Shown: positions 23,675 through 32,280 of the stretch, piece by piece
Position numbering within the stretch: position 1 is the stretch's first letter
Layout of the letters: each line of letters begins with the position of its first letter
Assembly: GCF_007830315.1 (NCBI RefSeq)
Contig: NZ_VLKJ01000019.1
Location: forward strand, 1 to 38,886
From: Novosphingobium taihuense
GTDB taxonomy: Bacteria; Pseudomonadota; Alphaproteobacteria; Sphingomonadales; Sphingomonadaceae
Length of the DNA: 38,886 nt
Direction: 5' to 3'
Notes under the pieces: generated by a model
What the model was told of the DNA's origin: nothing
What the model saw: the letters and a program-made list of their open reading frames with translations, nothing else
The model's database searches: none
Translations under genes and position numbers: made by a program

Positions 23675-23712
23675 CTTATATCTTGACTAAATATAAGTCT
23701 AGCGCATATAAG
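23675..23712 (+). promoter_or_regulatory. nadM-nadV promoter overlapped by a probable NrtR operator
   Basis: TTGACT (23683-23688) and ATATAA (23706-23711), spaced 17 bases, form a near-consensus promoter reading toward nadM. The inverted repeat CTTATAT-N9-ATATAAG (23675-23697) covers the -35 box, so a bound repressor would block polymerase. The same site is just before the divergent nrtR start and could give autoregulation. Confidence 0.7.
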
Positions 23713-23767
23713 GTTGGTGTGAGTCGGGGAGGCCGCCTCGCTTTGATGATCTGGGGGAGCCTCGGAT

Positions 23768-24832
23768 ATGAGCAAGTTTGATTTCGGCGTCTTTATTGGA
23801 CGCTTTCAGCCACTGCACATCGGCCACGAACACGTCATCGCGCGCACGCTCGAACAGGTCGAGCGGCTGATCGTGCTGGTGGGATCGGCCAATGTCGCCC
23901 GCGATCCGCGCAATCCTTTCACGTATGACGAGCGTGAGGCCATGCTGCGCTCCGCTTTCCGGCATGAAGTGGCGCAAGGCCGCCTGATCATCGCGCCGAT
24001 CGACGATCACGTTTATTCCGACACCGCGTGGGTCGCGCAGGTCCAGCGCACGGTGCGTGCTTTGGTGCTGGAGCATGGCAACGGTCACGGCTTCCAGAAC
24101 CACGGCCTGCGTGATTTCCGCGTGGCGCTAACAGGTTATGGCAAAGATGCCTCGTCCTTTTACCTCAAGCTCTTCCCAGAATGGGAGAACCTGCAGGTCG
24201 ACAGCCAGTACGGCACCTTCTCGTCAAGCGATGTGCGCGTGCGCTATTTCCAGCGCATCGCCGAAGTGCCCGCCAGCATCCTCTCTGCGGGCGTTGCCGA
24301 CTTCCTGCGCGAATTCATGCTGGGCGATATGTTCAAGGCATTGCTTGAAGAAGCCGAGTTTCTCGCTGCCTATCCGGCGCAGTGGGGGAAGGGGCCCTTC
24401 GTCACCGCCGATGCGGTGGTCGTCCAGTCGGGCCACATTTTGCTGGTCGAGCGAGGACGCGCGCCGGGCAAAGGGCTGCTCGCCCTGCCAGGCGGCTTCG
24501 TCAATCCGGCTGAGCGCATCCGCGATGCGGCGATCCGTGAACTGCGCGAGGAAACCGCGATCAGCGACGGCAAGGGTCAGATCCCGCCTGCCATGCTCGC
24601 CAGCTTTATCGAGGATGCTCGTACGCGGGTGTTCGATGCGCCGAACCGGTCCATGCGCGGGCGGATCATCACCCACGCATTCCTTTTCCGCCTGCCCGAA
24701 CGTCGCAAGCTGTTCAGCGTGAAGGGCGGCGACGATGCGGCCCATGCGCAATGGTACCGCTTCGGCGATCTTTCGCCTGAAATGCTGTTCGAGGACCACT
24801 GGGCCATCATCGAGGAAATGGCCGATCTTTGA
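23768..24832 (+). CDS. nadM: Bifunctional NMN adenylyltransferase / Nudix hydrolase
   Basis: A 354-residue fusion. Residues ~5-175 are a nucleotidyltransferase with GRFQPLHIGH (11-20), containing the HxGH motif that makes NAD from NMN and ATP. Residues ~205-345 are a Nudix domain with a complete box, GGFVNPAERIRDAAIRELREETAI, expected to hydrolyse ADP-ribose or a related NAD breakdown product. With nadV downstream it forms a two-step nicotinamide to NAD salvage route. ATG 23768 has GGGGGAG upstream, and transcription should start at the promoter near 23706. Confidence 0.93.
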   Translation: MSKFDFGVFIGRFQPLHIGHEHVIARTLEQVERLIVLVGSANVARDPRNPFTYDEREAMLRSAFRHEVAQGRLIIAPIDDHVYSDTAWVAQVQRTVRALVLEHGNGHGFQNHGLRDFRVALTGYGKDASSFYLKLFPEWENLQVDSQYGTFSSSDVRVRYFQRIAEVPASILSAGVADFLREFMLGDMFKALLEEAEFLAAYPAQWGKGPFVTADAVVVQSGHILLVERGRAPGKGLLALPGGFVNPAERIRDAAIRELREETAISDGKGQIPPAMLASFIEDARTRVFDAPNRSMRGRIITHAFLFRLPERRKLFSVKGGDDAAHAQWYRFGDLSPEMLFEDHWAIIEEMADL

Positions 24833-24891
24833 AAAACGACCCGCCGCGCAGGGGAGTCCTGCATCCGGCGACCATGTGAGGAGTTCACATC

Positions 24892-26271
24892 ATGACCAAC
24901 CTGATCCTGGCGACAGACAGCTACAAGCAGAGCCACTTCCTGCAGTACCCGCCCGAGGCGCGTGCGATCAGCGCCTATATCGAGGCGCGGCCAAACGACT
25001 TTGCCGATGAAGTGCTGTTCATGGGCCTGCAGCCCTACCTGATCGACCGGCTAGAACGGCCGATCACGCAAGCCGACATCGACGAGGCCGAGGCGATCTG
25101 TGCCGCGCACGGTGTTCCCTTCAACCGCGAAGGCTGGCAGATCGTGCTCGACGAGCATGGCGGATACCTGCCGATCGAGATCCGCGCCCTGCCCGAAGGC
25201 ATGATCGTGCCGACCGGCGTGCCCATGGTGCAGGTCGAGACCACCGATCCGCGCCTGCCGTGGCTCGCGACCTTCATCGAGACCGCATTGCTCCGCGCGA
25301 TCTGGTATCCGACCACAGTCGCCACGCTCAGCCGCCAGTGCCGCCTGATAATCCGTGCAGGGCTGGAGAAGACCAGCGAGGACGCCCTCGGCCAACTGCC
25401 GTTCAAGCTGCATGATTTCGGTGCGCGCGGCACCAGCAGCGGCGAGAGCGCAGGGCTGGGAGGCATGGCGCACCTCGTCAACTTCATGGGCACCGACACC
25501 ATGGAAGGCCTGATCGCTGCGCGCCACTATTATGGTGCAGACATGGCCGGTTTCTCGATCCCGGCGGCCGAACACAGCACGATGACCAGCTGGGGAAGAG
25601 CGCGCGAGGAAGCGGCCTATGCCAACATGCTCGACGCCTTCGAGGGCGTGGGCAAGTTGGTGGCGGTCGTGTCGGACAGCTACGATCTGGATGCTGCACT
25701 GACCGGCATCTGGGGCGGAAGCCTTCGCGATAAAGTGATGACCCGCAAGGGGACGCTGGTGCTTCGGCCCGACAGCGGCGATCCGGTGGAAACTCCGGTG
25801 CGCACGATCAAGACGCTTTGGGATGCCTTCGGCGGCACCATCAACGCCAAGGGCTACCGCGTGCTCGACCCACACGTGCGCGTGATCCAGGGCGATGGAA
25901 TGACGCCTAGCTCCATCGCCCGGCTGATCGACCGGCTGATCGAGGAAGGCTTTGCCATCGACAACATCGTCTTCGGGATGGGCGGCGGCCTGCTCCAGCA
26001 GGTTAACCGCGATACCCTGCGCTTTGCCATGAAGGCCAATGCCATGCGTGATGCCGAGGGCGCGTGGCACGATGTGGCGAAGGCCCCCGCCACCGACCCT
26101 GGCAAGGCGAGCAAGGCGGGGCGGCAGGCGGTGGTGCTCGAAGCGGGCCGTATGGTCGCGCGGCGGATCGAGCAGGTGGCCGATACCGACAACCTGCTGC
26201 AAACGGTCTGGCGCGAAGGGACCATGCTGATCCGCCATAGTTTTGACGAAGTGCGGACAAGGGCGGGTTGA
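24892..26271 (+). CDS. nadV: Nicotinamide phosphoribosyltransferase
   Basis: A 459-residue NAMPT/NadV-type enzyme that makes NMN from nicotinamide and PRPP. Family landmarks are present: ATDSYKQSHFLQYP at the start, HDFGARGTSS, LRPDSGDP, VIQGDG and FGMGGGLLQ. The length matches bacterial NadV. ATG 24892 has GAGGAG eight bases upstream, and the gene is 59 bases after nadM, so the two probably share a transcript. NMN made here feeds NadM. Confidence 0.94.
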   Translation: MTNLILATDSYKQSHFLQYPPEARAISAYIEARPNDFADEVLFMGLQPYLIDRLERPITQADIDEAEAICAAHGVPFNREGWQIVLDEHGGYLPIEIRALPEGMIVPTGVPMVQVETTDPRLPWLATFIETALLRAIWYPTTVATLSRQCRLIIRAGLEKTSEDALGQLPFKLHDFGARGTSSGESAGLGGMAHLVNFMGTDTMEGLIAARHYYGADMAGFSIPAAEHSTMTSWGRAREEAAYANMLDAFEGVGKLVAVVSDSYDLDAALTGIWGGSLRDKVMTRKGTLVLRPDSGDPVETPVRTIKTLWDAFGGTINAKGYRVLDPHVRVIQGDGMTPSSIARLIDRLIEEGFAIDNIVFGMGGGLLQQVNRDTLRFAMKANAMRDAEGAWHDVAKAPATDPGKASKAGRQAVVLEAGRMVARRIEQVADTDNLLQTVWREGTMLIRHSFDEVRTRAG

Positions 26272-26729
26272 GGGGTTGCAGGGGGCGTCCAGCTTAGGCG
26301 CTTCCTGTGACACTTGAACGCCTGTCACATCGAGGCCGCTTTCGAAGGAACAAGACACAATTAGCTTTGGAGTCCAGGCAGGCATCATGCTCGCTACCAC
26401 CTTGGGAATGTCCTGCAGACATCTCCTAACAGAAGTAGCATTCATTGTAGCTGAAGTTAACGACTGCCTTTAGTCGCGGCCTGCCACGCCTTACCTCGTA
26501 TTGAATGGCAGTTATCCAGCACCCGCCACCCGAAACCTGCCGGTCCGCAAACGGCCCACTTCCGGCCATCAGTTGAGCCGCAGCGCCATTTTGAAAGCTG
26601 CCCGGCGGTTCAAGCCGCTCGGCCGCCGAAAGCTGAAATTCTGAGACCGACGCCGTTGCAGTCATAATTCTTTTGGCGGAAAGCGCCCAATTGCAAACGT
26701 TTCATTTCGCAAAGTGAGCAGTGCTACAA
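26272..26729. other. Gap without a convincing gene
   Basis: This 458-base stretch between nadV and the lipoprotein gene has only short overlapping open frames without motifs. It contains a diverged dispersed-repeat copy near 26521-26567. Confidence 0.5.
26521..26567 (+). repeat. Possible dispersed intergenic repeat, copy E (heavily diverged)
   Basis: CCTGCCGGTCCGCAAACGGCCCACTTCCGGCC resembles the CCTTTCAGCAACCGGCCCA.GAGCCGAC core of copies B and D (matching CCTGCC, GCAAnCGGCCCA). The resemblance covers only about 30 bases. Confidence 0.35.
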
Positions 26730-27128
26730 CTAAGATGGTAGCGGACGATCAAGCGCCCAGCCCTGTACGATGGGGTCAAATGGGGAACGGGGCCTCTGCA
26801 TGCGAACGAACCTCGCTTGTCGCCGACACCAGCCATCGCCGTCCGCATCGGATTCGCCCTCAAGGCAGTGATCTGCCTCGTACATGCAAACCGCCACATC
26901 CCCTTCACGAGCGCAGGCAGTTTTGCGCACTTTCACCCGAGAGGCTCTGTTCATCGAAGCCGCGTCCGCTACCCCGACGACAGTCAGATTTTGAGCCAAA
27001 GCATATCCACTTTCGATGGCCATGATCGTCTTCGTGGAAGGAACCGAGGCCAGAGAAGAAGGCCGTGCGACACAGCCACATAGCGCACATAGTAAGGCGA
27101 AAAGCAGGGAAGCGCGAATTAACTTCAC
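26730..27128 (-). CDS. Small probable lipoprotein of unknown function
   Basis: A 132-residue protein with a lipoprotein-type signal: MKLIRASLLFALLCALCGC, lipobox LCGC, with Cys19 as likely lipidated residue. The mature part has four further cysteines (CARE, CMYE, HCLE, WCRR) that could form two disulfides, and an acidic GESDADGDG loop that might bind calcium. No family recognised. The only start is GTG 27128, which lies 14 bases from the end of the IS21 element and lacks a good ribosome-binding site, so the insertion probably removed its promoter and perhaps its original start. Confidence 0.55.
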   Translation of the reverse strand: MKLIRASLLFALLCALCGCVARPSSLASVPSTKTIMAIESGYALAQNLTVVGVADAASMNRASRVKVRKTACAREGDVAVCMYEADHCLEGESDADGDGWCRRQARFVRMQRPRSPFDPIVQGWALDRPLPS

Positions 27129-27225
27129 AAAATAAGCATATTGTTGATTGCCACTGGGAAGTGACCCGGGATTTCCATTGAGAATTGACCCGGTTGGATA
27201 TGTGTCCCCCGATGCGGGGGTGTGG

Positions 27226-28008
27226 TCAAGCGGGTGATTTTTCCTTTCGTGTCTTGGGTGGGGCGGCGCTGCTGGCCCTGAAGCGGAAGCTGTCGTTTCC
27301 GGTCTCCAGGATGTGGCAGTGATGGGTGAGGCGATCGCGCAGCGCGGTAGTCATCTTGGCATCGCCGAACACCCCGGCCCACTCGGAGAAGCTCAGGTTG
27401 GTGGTGATGATGACACTGGTGCGCTCGTAGAGCTTGCTGAGCAGGTGGAACAGGAGCGCACCGCCCGATGAGCTGAACGGGAGGTAGCCGAGCTCGTCGA
27501 GGATCACGAGATCGAGGCGGAGCAGCCGATCGGCGAGCTGCCCGGCCCGGTTCAGCACCTTCTCCTGCTCGAGGGCATTGACTAGGTCGACGGTGGCGAA
27601 GAACCGCACCTTCTTGCGATGATGCTCGACGGCCTGGATCCCGAGGGCCGTGGCGATGTGGGTCTTGCCGGTGCCGGGCCCACCGATCAGAACGACGTTG
27701 TTGGCCCCGTCGATGAAGTCGCCGCGATGGAGCTGGGAGACCATGGCCTCGTTGATCTCGCTGGAAGCAAAATCGAAGCCGGTGAGGTCCTTGTAGGCCA
27801 GGAAGCGGGCCGCCTTGGTCTGGTAGGCGATCGAACGGACCTCGCGCTCGGCCACCTCGGCTTTGAGCAGCTGCGACAGGATCGGCACGTCGCCATCGAA
27901 CGCTGGTGCGCCTTGTTCGATGAGGTCCGCAACGGCCTGGGCCATGCCGTACATTTTGAGGCCACGCAGCATGACCACGACGGCAGCGCTGGCAGGATCA
28001 TGACGCAC
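27226..28008 (-). CDS. istB: IstB-like transposition helper ATPase
   Basis: A 260-residue AAA+ ATPase that helps the IstA transposase choose and bind target DNA. It has GGPGTGKTH (Walker A) and DLVILDELGYLPFS (Walker B), as in DnaC/IstB proteins. GTG 28008 is chosen since it overlaps the istA stop and follows GGGAGA; the open frame extends to 28035. The length fits the family. Confidence 0.93.
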   Translation of the reverse strand: MRHDPASAAVVVMLRGLKMYGMAQAVADLIEQGAPAFDGDVPILSQLLKAEVAEREVRSIAYQTKAARFLAYKDLTGFDFASSEINEAMVSQLHRGDFIDGANNVVLIGGPGTGKTHIATALGIQAVEHHRKKVRFFATVDLVNALEQEKVLNRAGQLADRLLRLDLVILDELGYLPFSSSGGALLFHLLSKLYERTSVIITTNLSFSEWAGVFGDAKMTTALRDRLTHHCHILETGNDSFRFRASSAAPPKTRKEKSPA

Positions 28009-29524
28009 GGGCGTTCTCCCTGCTGCGCAGCGCATCGTAGCGCTCGACGTTGGCCTTGGGTTCGCGCCGCAGGGTCAGGGCCTGCGGCGCATCGATCTTC
28101 GGTGGTGTGCCAGTCTTGCCGTCGGTCAGCCGGTGCAGAAGGTTGAGCACGTGGGTCTTGGTCGGCACGCCTGCGTCCAGTGCGAGTTCGACCGCGCTGA
28201 GGACGGCCTGTTCATCGTGGTGAAGGACCAGGGCGAGAATCTCGGCTACCTCCCGGTCACCACCCGGGCGCTTCAGCAAATGGCCCTGCAGCTGGCGGAA
28301 GGCCTCGGGCATCTCCTGGAACGGAGCGCCATTGCGCAGGGCTCCGGGTTTGCGCTGGATCACCGCCAGGTAGTGACGCCAGTCGTAGACCGTCCGTCCG
28401 GGCAGATGATGGAACCGCTCGATGATCCGTTCATGCTCGCACAGAGCCCGGCCCTCGGCCGCTACGACGATCCGGTCCGGATAGACGCGCAGGCTGACCG
28501 GGCGATTGGCGAACGAGGCCGGCACGCTGTACCGGTTGCGCTCGAAGTGCACGAGGCAAGTCGGTGAGACCCGCTTGGCATGCTCGACGAAGCCATCGAA
28601 GGTGCGCCCCAGCGGCATCAGGCTGGCGACCTCGTCGGCCCAGGCATCGGCGATCGTCCCGGGCATGATGCCATGCTGAATGTCACCCCATTGCTCGATG
28701 CAGCGCTGCTCGAGCCAGGCATTGAGCGCCGCAAGGTCAGGGAAGGAGGGTAAAGGCTGCCACAGCCGGCGCCGGGCATCCTGGACGTTCTTCTCGACCT
28801 GACCCTTCTCCCATCCGGCGGCGGGATTACAGAACTCCGGTTCGAACAGGTAATGGCTGGCCAGCGCCGAGAACCGGGCGTTGGCCTGGCGCACCTTGCC
28901 GGCGCCGATCCGGTCGACCGCGGTCTTCATGTTGTCGAAGATCCCGCGCCGAGGCACTCCGCCCAGCAGCCTGAACGCCTGGGTCAGGGCATCGAACAGC
29001 ATCTCGTGGGTCTGGAGCAGGTAGGCCCTGACGATGAAGGCCCGACTGTGCGACAGCTTGCTGTGTGCGACCTGCAGCTTGGTTCTCTCCCCGGCGATGA
29101 TCGCCCAGTCCTCGCTCCAGTCGAACTGGAAGGCATCTCCCGGCATGAACACCAGCGGCACGAAGGTGCCCCGGCCACTGGTCTGCGCATCGCGCTGGCG
29201 GTCGGCCTTCCACTCCCGGGCGAAGGCGGCGACCCGGTTGTACGAACCATGATAGCCGAGCGTCACCAGATCGGCGTACATCTGCTTGACCGTGCGCCGC
29301 TGCTTGCGCGACCGGCCTGCCTCGACCCTGAGCCAGCCCGACAGTTTCTCGGCAAACGGGTCGAGCTTGCTCGGCCGATCCGGAACCTTGAACTGCGGCT
29401 CCACCGTACCGGCCCGCAGGTACTTGCGGATCGTGTTCCGGGACAACCCACTGCGCCGTTCGATCTCCCGGATCGGCATCCCTTCCCGGAAATGCCAGCG
29501 GCGGATCACACTCAATAACGCCAT
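27998..29524 (-). CDS. istA: IstA-like transposase
   Basis: A 508-residue IS21 transposase with an N-terminal helix-turn-helix (MPIREIERRSGLSRNTIRKYL) and an rve-type integrase core (DAFQFDWSEDWAII, GIFDNMKTAVDRI, and a later EKGQVEKNVQ glutamate). ATG 29524 is chosen because GGAG lies eight bases upstream; a GTG at 29533 is also open. It appears intact, so the element may be active. Confidence 0.93.
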   Translation of the reverse strand: MALLSVIRRWHFREGMPIREIERRSGLSRNTIRKYLRAGTVEPQFKVPDRPSKLDPFAEKLSGWLRVEAGRSRKQRRTVKQMYADLVTLGYHGSYNRVAAFAREWKADRQRDAQTSGRGTFVPLVFMPGDAFQFDWSEDWAIIAGERTKLQVAHSKLSHSRAFIVRAYLLQTHEMLFDALTQAFRLLGGVPRRGIFDNMKTAVDRIGAGKVRQANARFSALASHYLFEPEFCNPAAGWEKGQVEKNVQDARRRLWQPLPSFPDLAALNAWLEQRCIEQWGDIQHGIMPGTIADAWADEVASLMPLGRTFDGFVEHAKRVSPTCLVHFERNRYSVPASFANRPVSLRVYPDRIVVAAEGRALCEHERIIERFHHLPGRTVYDWRHYLAVIQRKPGALRNGAPFQEMPEAFRQLQGHLLKRPGGDREVAEILALVLHHDEQAVLSAVELALDAGVPTKTHVLNLLHRLTDGKTGTPPKIDAPQALTLRREPKANVERYDALRSRENARAS

Positions 29525-29749
29525 GTCGATCACTCCATGATCCCCCGCCTGCCAGCCAGGGAACGATCAGAACATGGGTCAATTCTCAGTGGAAATTACG
29601 GCACCTACCGGGCCACTTCTCAGTGGCAATCAACACTTATCCATTCATCTGCAAACAGACCTTCGGATAATCTACTCCATTCCACAATATGCCGTTTTTG
29701 GTAAATATCTGTAGTAATCACCAGCAATTATTCAGTAAAATATTTTATT

Positions 29750-30472
29750 CTATATAGATAAACCCGTCCTTCGATAGGTGCGAGGGCACATGCCAAAAAC
29801 AATCGAAAATGCGCGGCTAAAACTGGAATTGTTTCTATATCCAGCCTCCCATGAAATCTGTGTTATTGTCATATCCGTTTCAATTAACCACCGAGATGCC
29901 GCAAGCATTCGAACGTTAGTAAGAATTTGGTGAACAGACGCCCCGAGTACAGATCGAAAAATCTGGGCGAGGTAGGTCCGGTTAGTGCCAGACTGCCGCG
30001 CGATGTCACTCAAGGTCAGCGCGCGACCAAACTCGCAATCGATAAACCGAAGTGCTCTACATAGAATTTCTTTCTGCTTCTGGGGAATTGATCCGTGATA
30101 TTCTTCCAGTGATAGGTGTTTCGCCCATTGCATTCCCTCCTTATGAGCAAAGTGGCCCGGATAACGCCGTTGGGACTTTAACTCATTCTCTGTCGATAAG
30201 TGTACGGTAAAATTGGATACTAGACAAAATTCAACTATGTGTATATTTAAATAGCACCTGTCAATAATATCGGAATTGCAGTTTAGCGGAATTATTTCAG
30301 CCTTGCTTCCGCGCTTCCGGTCATAAGATTGATCCAAGATCGCCAAAACTCTCTCATTAGTCCAAACTTTTCTATCGGACGCGCTGCTACCGAATAGTCG
30401 ATCAAGCGATGCACCGCCGTCCTGAGAGACCAGAACGTCGCTGCCAGCAACCTCATTCGCCCTGTCGAGCAT
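29750..30472 (-). CDS. AraC-family transcriptional regulator
   Basis: A 240-residue regulator. The C-terminal ~100 residues carry the two AraC helix-turn-helix motifs: ALTLSDIARQSGTNRTYLAQIFRSVLGASVHQIL and MTITQISWEAGYRNNSSFSRAFSIVFGMCPRTYRR. The N-terminal part is not a recognisable cupin. ATG 30472 follows AGGGAG; an upstream GTG at 30490 is less likely. The gene and the 100 bases after it are clearly richer in A+T than the surroundings, suggesting separate origin. It is divergent from the GntR-type gene and may govern the nearby hydroxy-acid genes. Confidence 0.87.
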   Translation of the reverse strand: MLDRANEVAGSDVLVSQDGGASLDRLFGSSASDRKVWTNERVLAILDQSYDRKRGSKAEIIPLNCNSDIIDRCYLNIHIVEFCLVSNFTVHLSTENELKSQRRYPGHFAHKEGMQWAKHLSLEEYHGSIPQKQKEILCRALRFIDCEFGRALTLSDIARQSGTNRTYLAQIFRSVLGASVHQILTNVRMLAASRWLIETDMTITQISWEAGYRNNSSFSRAFSIVFGMCPRTYRRTGLSI

Positions 30473-30501
30473 CCTTGATCTCCCTAGCACACTTCATACT
30501 G

Positions 30502-30536
30502 CCTATCGTATAGGTATGCAATCCCTATAGCATAGG
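30502..30536. promoter_or_regulatory. Tandem operator pair CCTATnnnATAGG
   Basis: CCTATCGTATAGG (30502-30514) and CCTATAGCATAGG (30524-30536) are two perfect-armed palindromes placed exactly 22 bases apart, about two helical turns. They lie between the divergent AraC and GntR genes. FadR-type GntR proteins bind short dyads of this size, so the GntR protein is the likely ligand. Confidence 0.7.
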
Positions 30537-30627
30537 TTGATTTCTTGGCAACGAGATGGCATGCACATTGCGGTGGTCGCCGTGGCCGACCGACATCGTC
30601 GGAACCGCAAATTGGATCATCGCAATC

Positions 30628-31350
30628 ATGAGTCTCGGTCGCAATTCTCAAACATTCTCTGTCAGGGACGGAGGGCTTGTAGCAAAGGCAATCGAACAGA
30701 TTGCCGACTTGATCAGTTCGGGCGATCTAGGGGTCGGAGATAGCCTTCCAAGCGAAGTTCGCTTGTCCGAGCGGCTTAATGTTAGCCGGACGGTGGTTCG
30801 CGAAGCCGTCGGATCGCTTGCGGCGCTTGGTTTGCTGGATACTGGAAACGGTCGCCCACCAAGGGTTGCGCGTGCGACATCACTGCCAATCACGATTTCG
30901 ATCAATCACGCGCTACAAACACGACAGATCGCTTTTTCGCAGGTCTGGCAGGCTCGTGAATGCCTTGAAACCCGCGCAGCCATGTTGGCCGCTCAGTATC
31001 GGTCGCCTGAAGAAGCGCATCGGCTCATGGTGATCGCGGAAGCACTAGTCTCGGAAACAGGTCACATTGATCGTGTGGTCGAACTGGAGGTGGAGTTTCA
31101 CAATCTGATAGCTACTGCGAGCCGAAACATCCTGATGGGCCACCTGCTTGAATCGTTCGTGCCACTGATGCGTGAGGCCATACCGGCAGCTTGGAGGACC
31201 CGCAAGACCAGCCTAGAGCGCCAACGCGTTCACGATGCACATCGCAGAGTGGCCAAGGCCATCCTCGACAAAGACGCCAAGGCTGCGGAAGAAGCGATGT
31301 CCCATCACTTTGATGATGACGTATATATTGGTCTTCTGTCTTATGAATAA
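30628..31350 (+). CDS. GntR/FadR-family transcriptional regulator
   Basis: A 240-residue FadR-subfamily regulator. The winged helix LVAKAIEQIADLISSGDLGVGDSLPSEVRLSERLNVSRTVVREAVGSLAALGLL is followed by an all-helical FCD ligand domain whose metal-binding residues include ELEVEFHNLIATAS and a late DAHRRVAKAIL/MSHHF histidine pair. FCD regulators such as LldR, GlcC and PdhR sense 2-hydroxy or 2-oxo acids, which fits the two hydroxy-acid dehydrogenases downstream. ATG 30628 (MSLGRN) was chosen; upstream codons in frame are poor. An IS5-type element begins 25 bases after the stop. Confidence 0.87.
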   Translation: MSLGRNSQTFSVRDGGLVAKAIEQIADLISSGDLGVGDSLPSEVRLSERLNVSRTVVREAVGSLAALGLLDTGNGRPPRVARATSLPITISINHALQTRQIAFSQVWQARECLETRAAMLAAQYRSPEEAHRLMVIAEALVSETGHIDRVVELEVEFHNLIATASRNILMGHLLESFVPLMREAIPAAWRTRKTSLERQRVHDAHRRVAKAILDKDAKAAEEAMSHHFDDDVYIGLLSYE

Positions 31351-31375
31351 ATATAATAATTATTAATATCATTTA

Positions 31376-32259
31376 GAGGTGGTTTCGAAAGTCATTCAGA
31401 GCGTGCCAAACGGCGTAACATGAGCATGGCTACTGCGAATTTGAGGGTGGCTTCCACGTCTTTAGCCAGGCGCCTGTTTCGATTGATCCAAGCGAAGAAC
31501 CGCTCGACCACCCAGCGCCGAGGGAGGACGGCGAAGCCGGACTGTCCGGCGATCTTGCTGACAATCTCTACGGTGATGCTGGTCGCTTCGGTGACACGGT
31601 GATGGTTATAGCCGCCATCGGACCAGACCTTCTCGATGAACAGGAAGAGGCCGCGCGAGACTTGTAGCAACGCGCCGCCGCCATCACGATCCTAGACATC
31701 GGCGGTGTGCGGCTCGACAAGCAGCGGCCTGCCGTCAGTATCGACCAGAGCATGGCGCTTGCGACCTTTGATCTTCTTGCCAGCATCATAGCCGCGCGGC
31801 CCGCCGCTCTCGGTGGTCTTGACGCTCTGACTGTCGATGATGGCTGCGCTTGGCGAGGCGTTTCTTCCGGCTCGCTTGCGGTCGAGCGCGACCAGCGCAT
31901 GGTTGATCCGCTCGAACAGGCATTCGTCACGAAACCGCGCAAACCAGCGGTAAACCGTCTGCCAAGGCGGGAAGTCCTTGGTCAGCAACCGCCAGGCAAT
32001 CCCGCCGCGCAGAACGTAGAAGATTGCGTTCACGATTTCGCGCATCGACCATTGCCGTCGCCGCCCCGTCGTGCGCGCCACTGGAACAAATGCCGCGATC
32101 AGCGCCCACTCGGCATCGCTCAAATCCGTCAGGTAACGCTTCGAACCCCGCGTATGCTGCGCGCGGGTGCCTGGGGTCCACATCAAGATCTCTGGGTTGT
32201 CTGCAAAACCCTCGGAATCACAGGAACCTCAGCCGCTCAACCCCTTTCGAAACGGCCTC
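31376..32259 (-). mobile_element. IS5-family insertion sequence with 3-base target duplication
   Basis: Ends read inward: GAGGTGGTTTCGAAAG (left) and GAGGCCGTTTCGAAAG (right), about 16 bases with two mismatches. TTA stands directly outside both ends (31373-31375 and 32260-32262), consistent with the short target duplication of IS5-type elements. It holds one transposase frame. Confidence 0.8.
31392..32183 (-). pseudogene. IS5-family transposase broken by an in-frame TAG
   Basis: One continuous reading frame from ATG 32183 (MWTPGTRAQHTRGSKRYLTDLSDAEWALI) to 31392 (LRRLARSE), interrupted by TAG at 31692-31694 right after PHTADV. Family members commonly have a glutamine (CAG) there, so a single C to T change is the simplest cause. 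The first part has the DDE aspartate IIDSQSVKT and the second has WSDGGY and RRWVVERFFAW with the catalytic Glu. The full product would be about 263 residues. It is probably inactive unless the stop is read through. Confidence 0.8.
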
Positions 32260-32280
32260 TTAATTATGGTAACGAAATTA

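Larger units (their letters stand above)
27142..29635 (-). mobile_element. IS21-family insertion sequence
   Basis: A complete element of about 2.5 kb. The ends are inverted repeats: TGTTGATTGCCACTGGGAAG on the left and TGTTGATTGCCACTGAGAAG on the right (read inward). A second shared segment, TTTCCAnTGAGAATTGACCC, lies just inside both ends; multiple terminal repeats are typical of IS21. It contains istA and istB. I saw no clear target duplication. Confidence 0.85.

Noticed and set aside
25051..26445. 464-codon minus-strand open frame across nadV
   Set aside because: Antisense shadow of nadV, which shows all NAMPT motifs and a good ribosome-binding site.
27132..29645. Target-site duplication flanking the IS21 element
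   Set aside because: Flanks (AAGCATAT on the left, CTTATCC on the right) share no convincing direct repeat.
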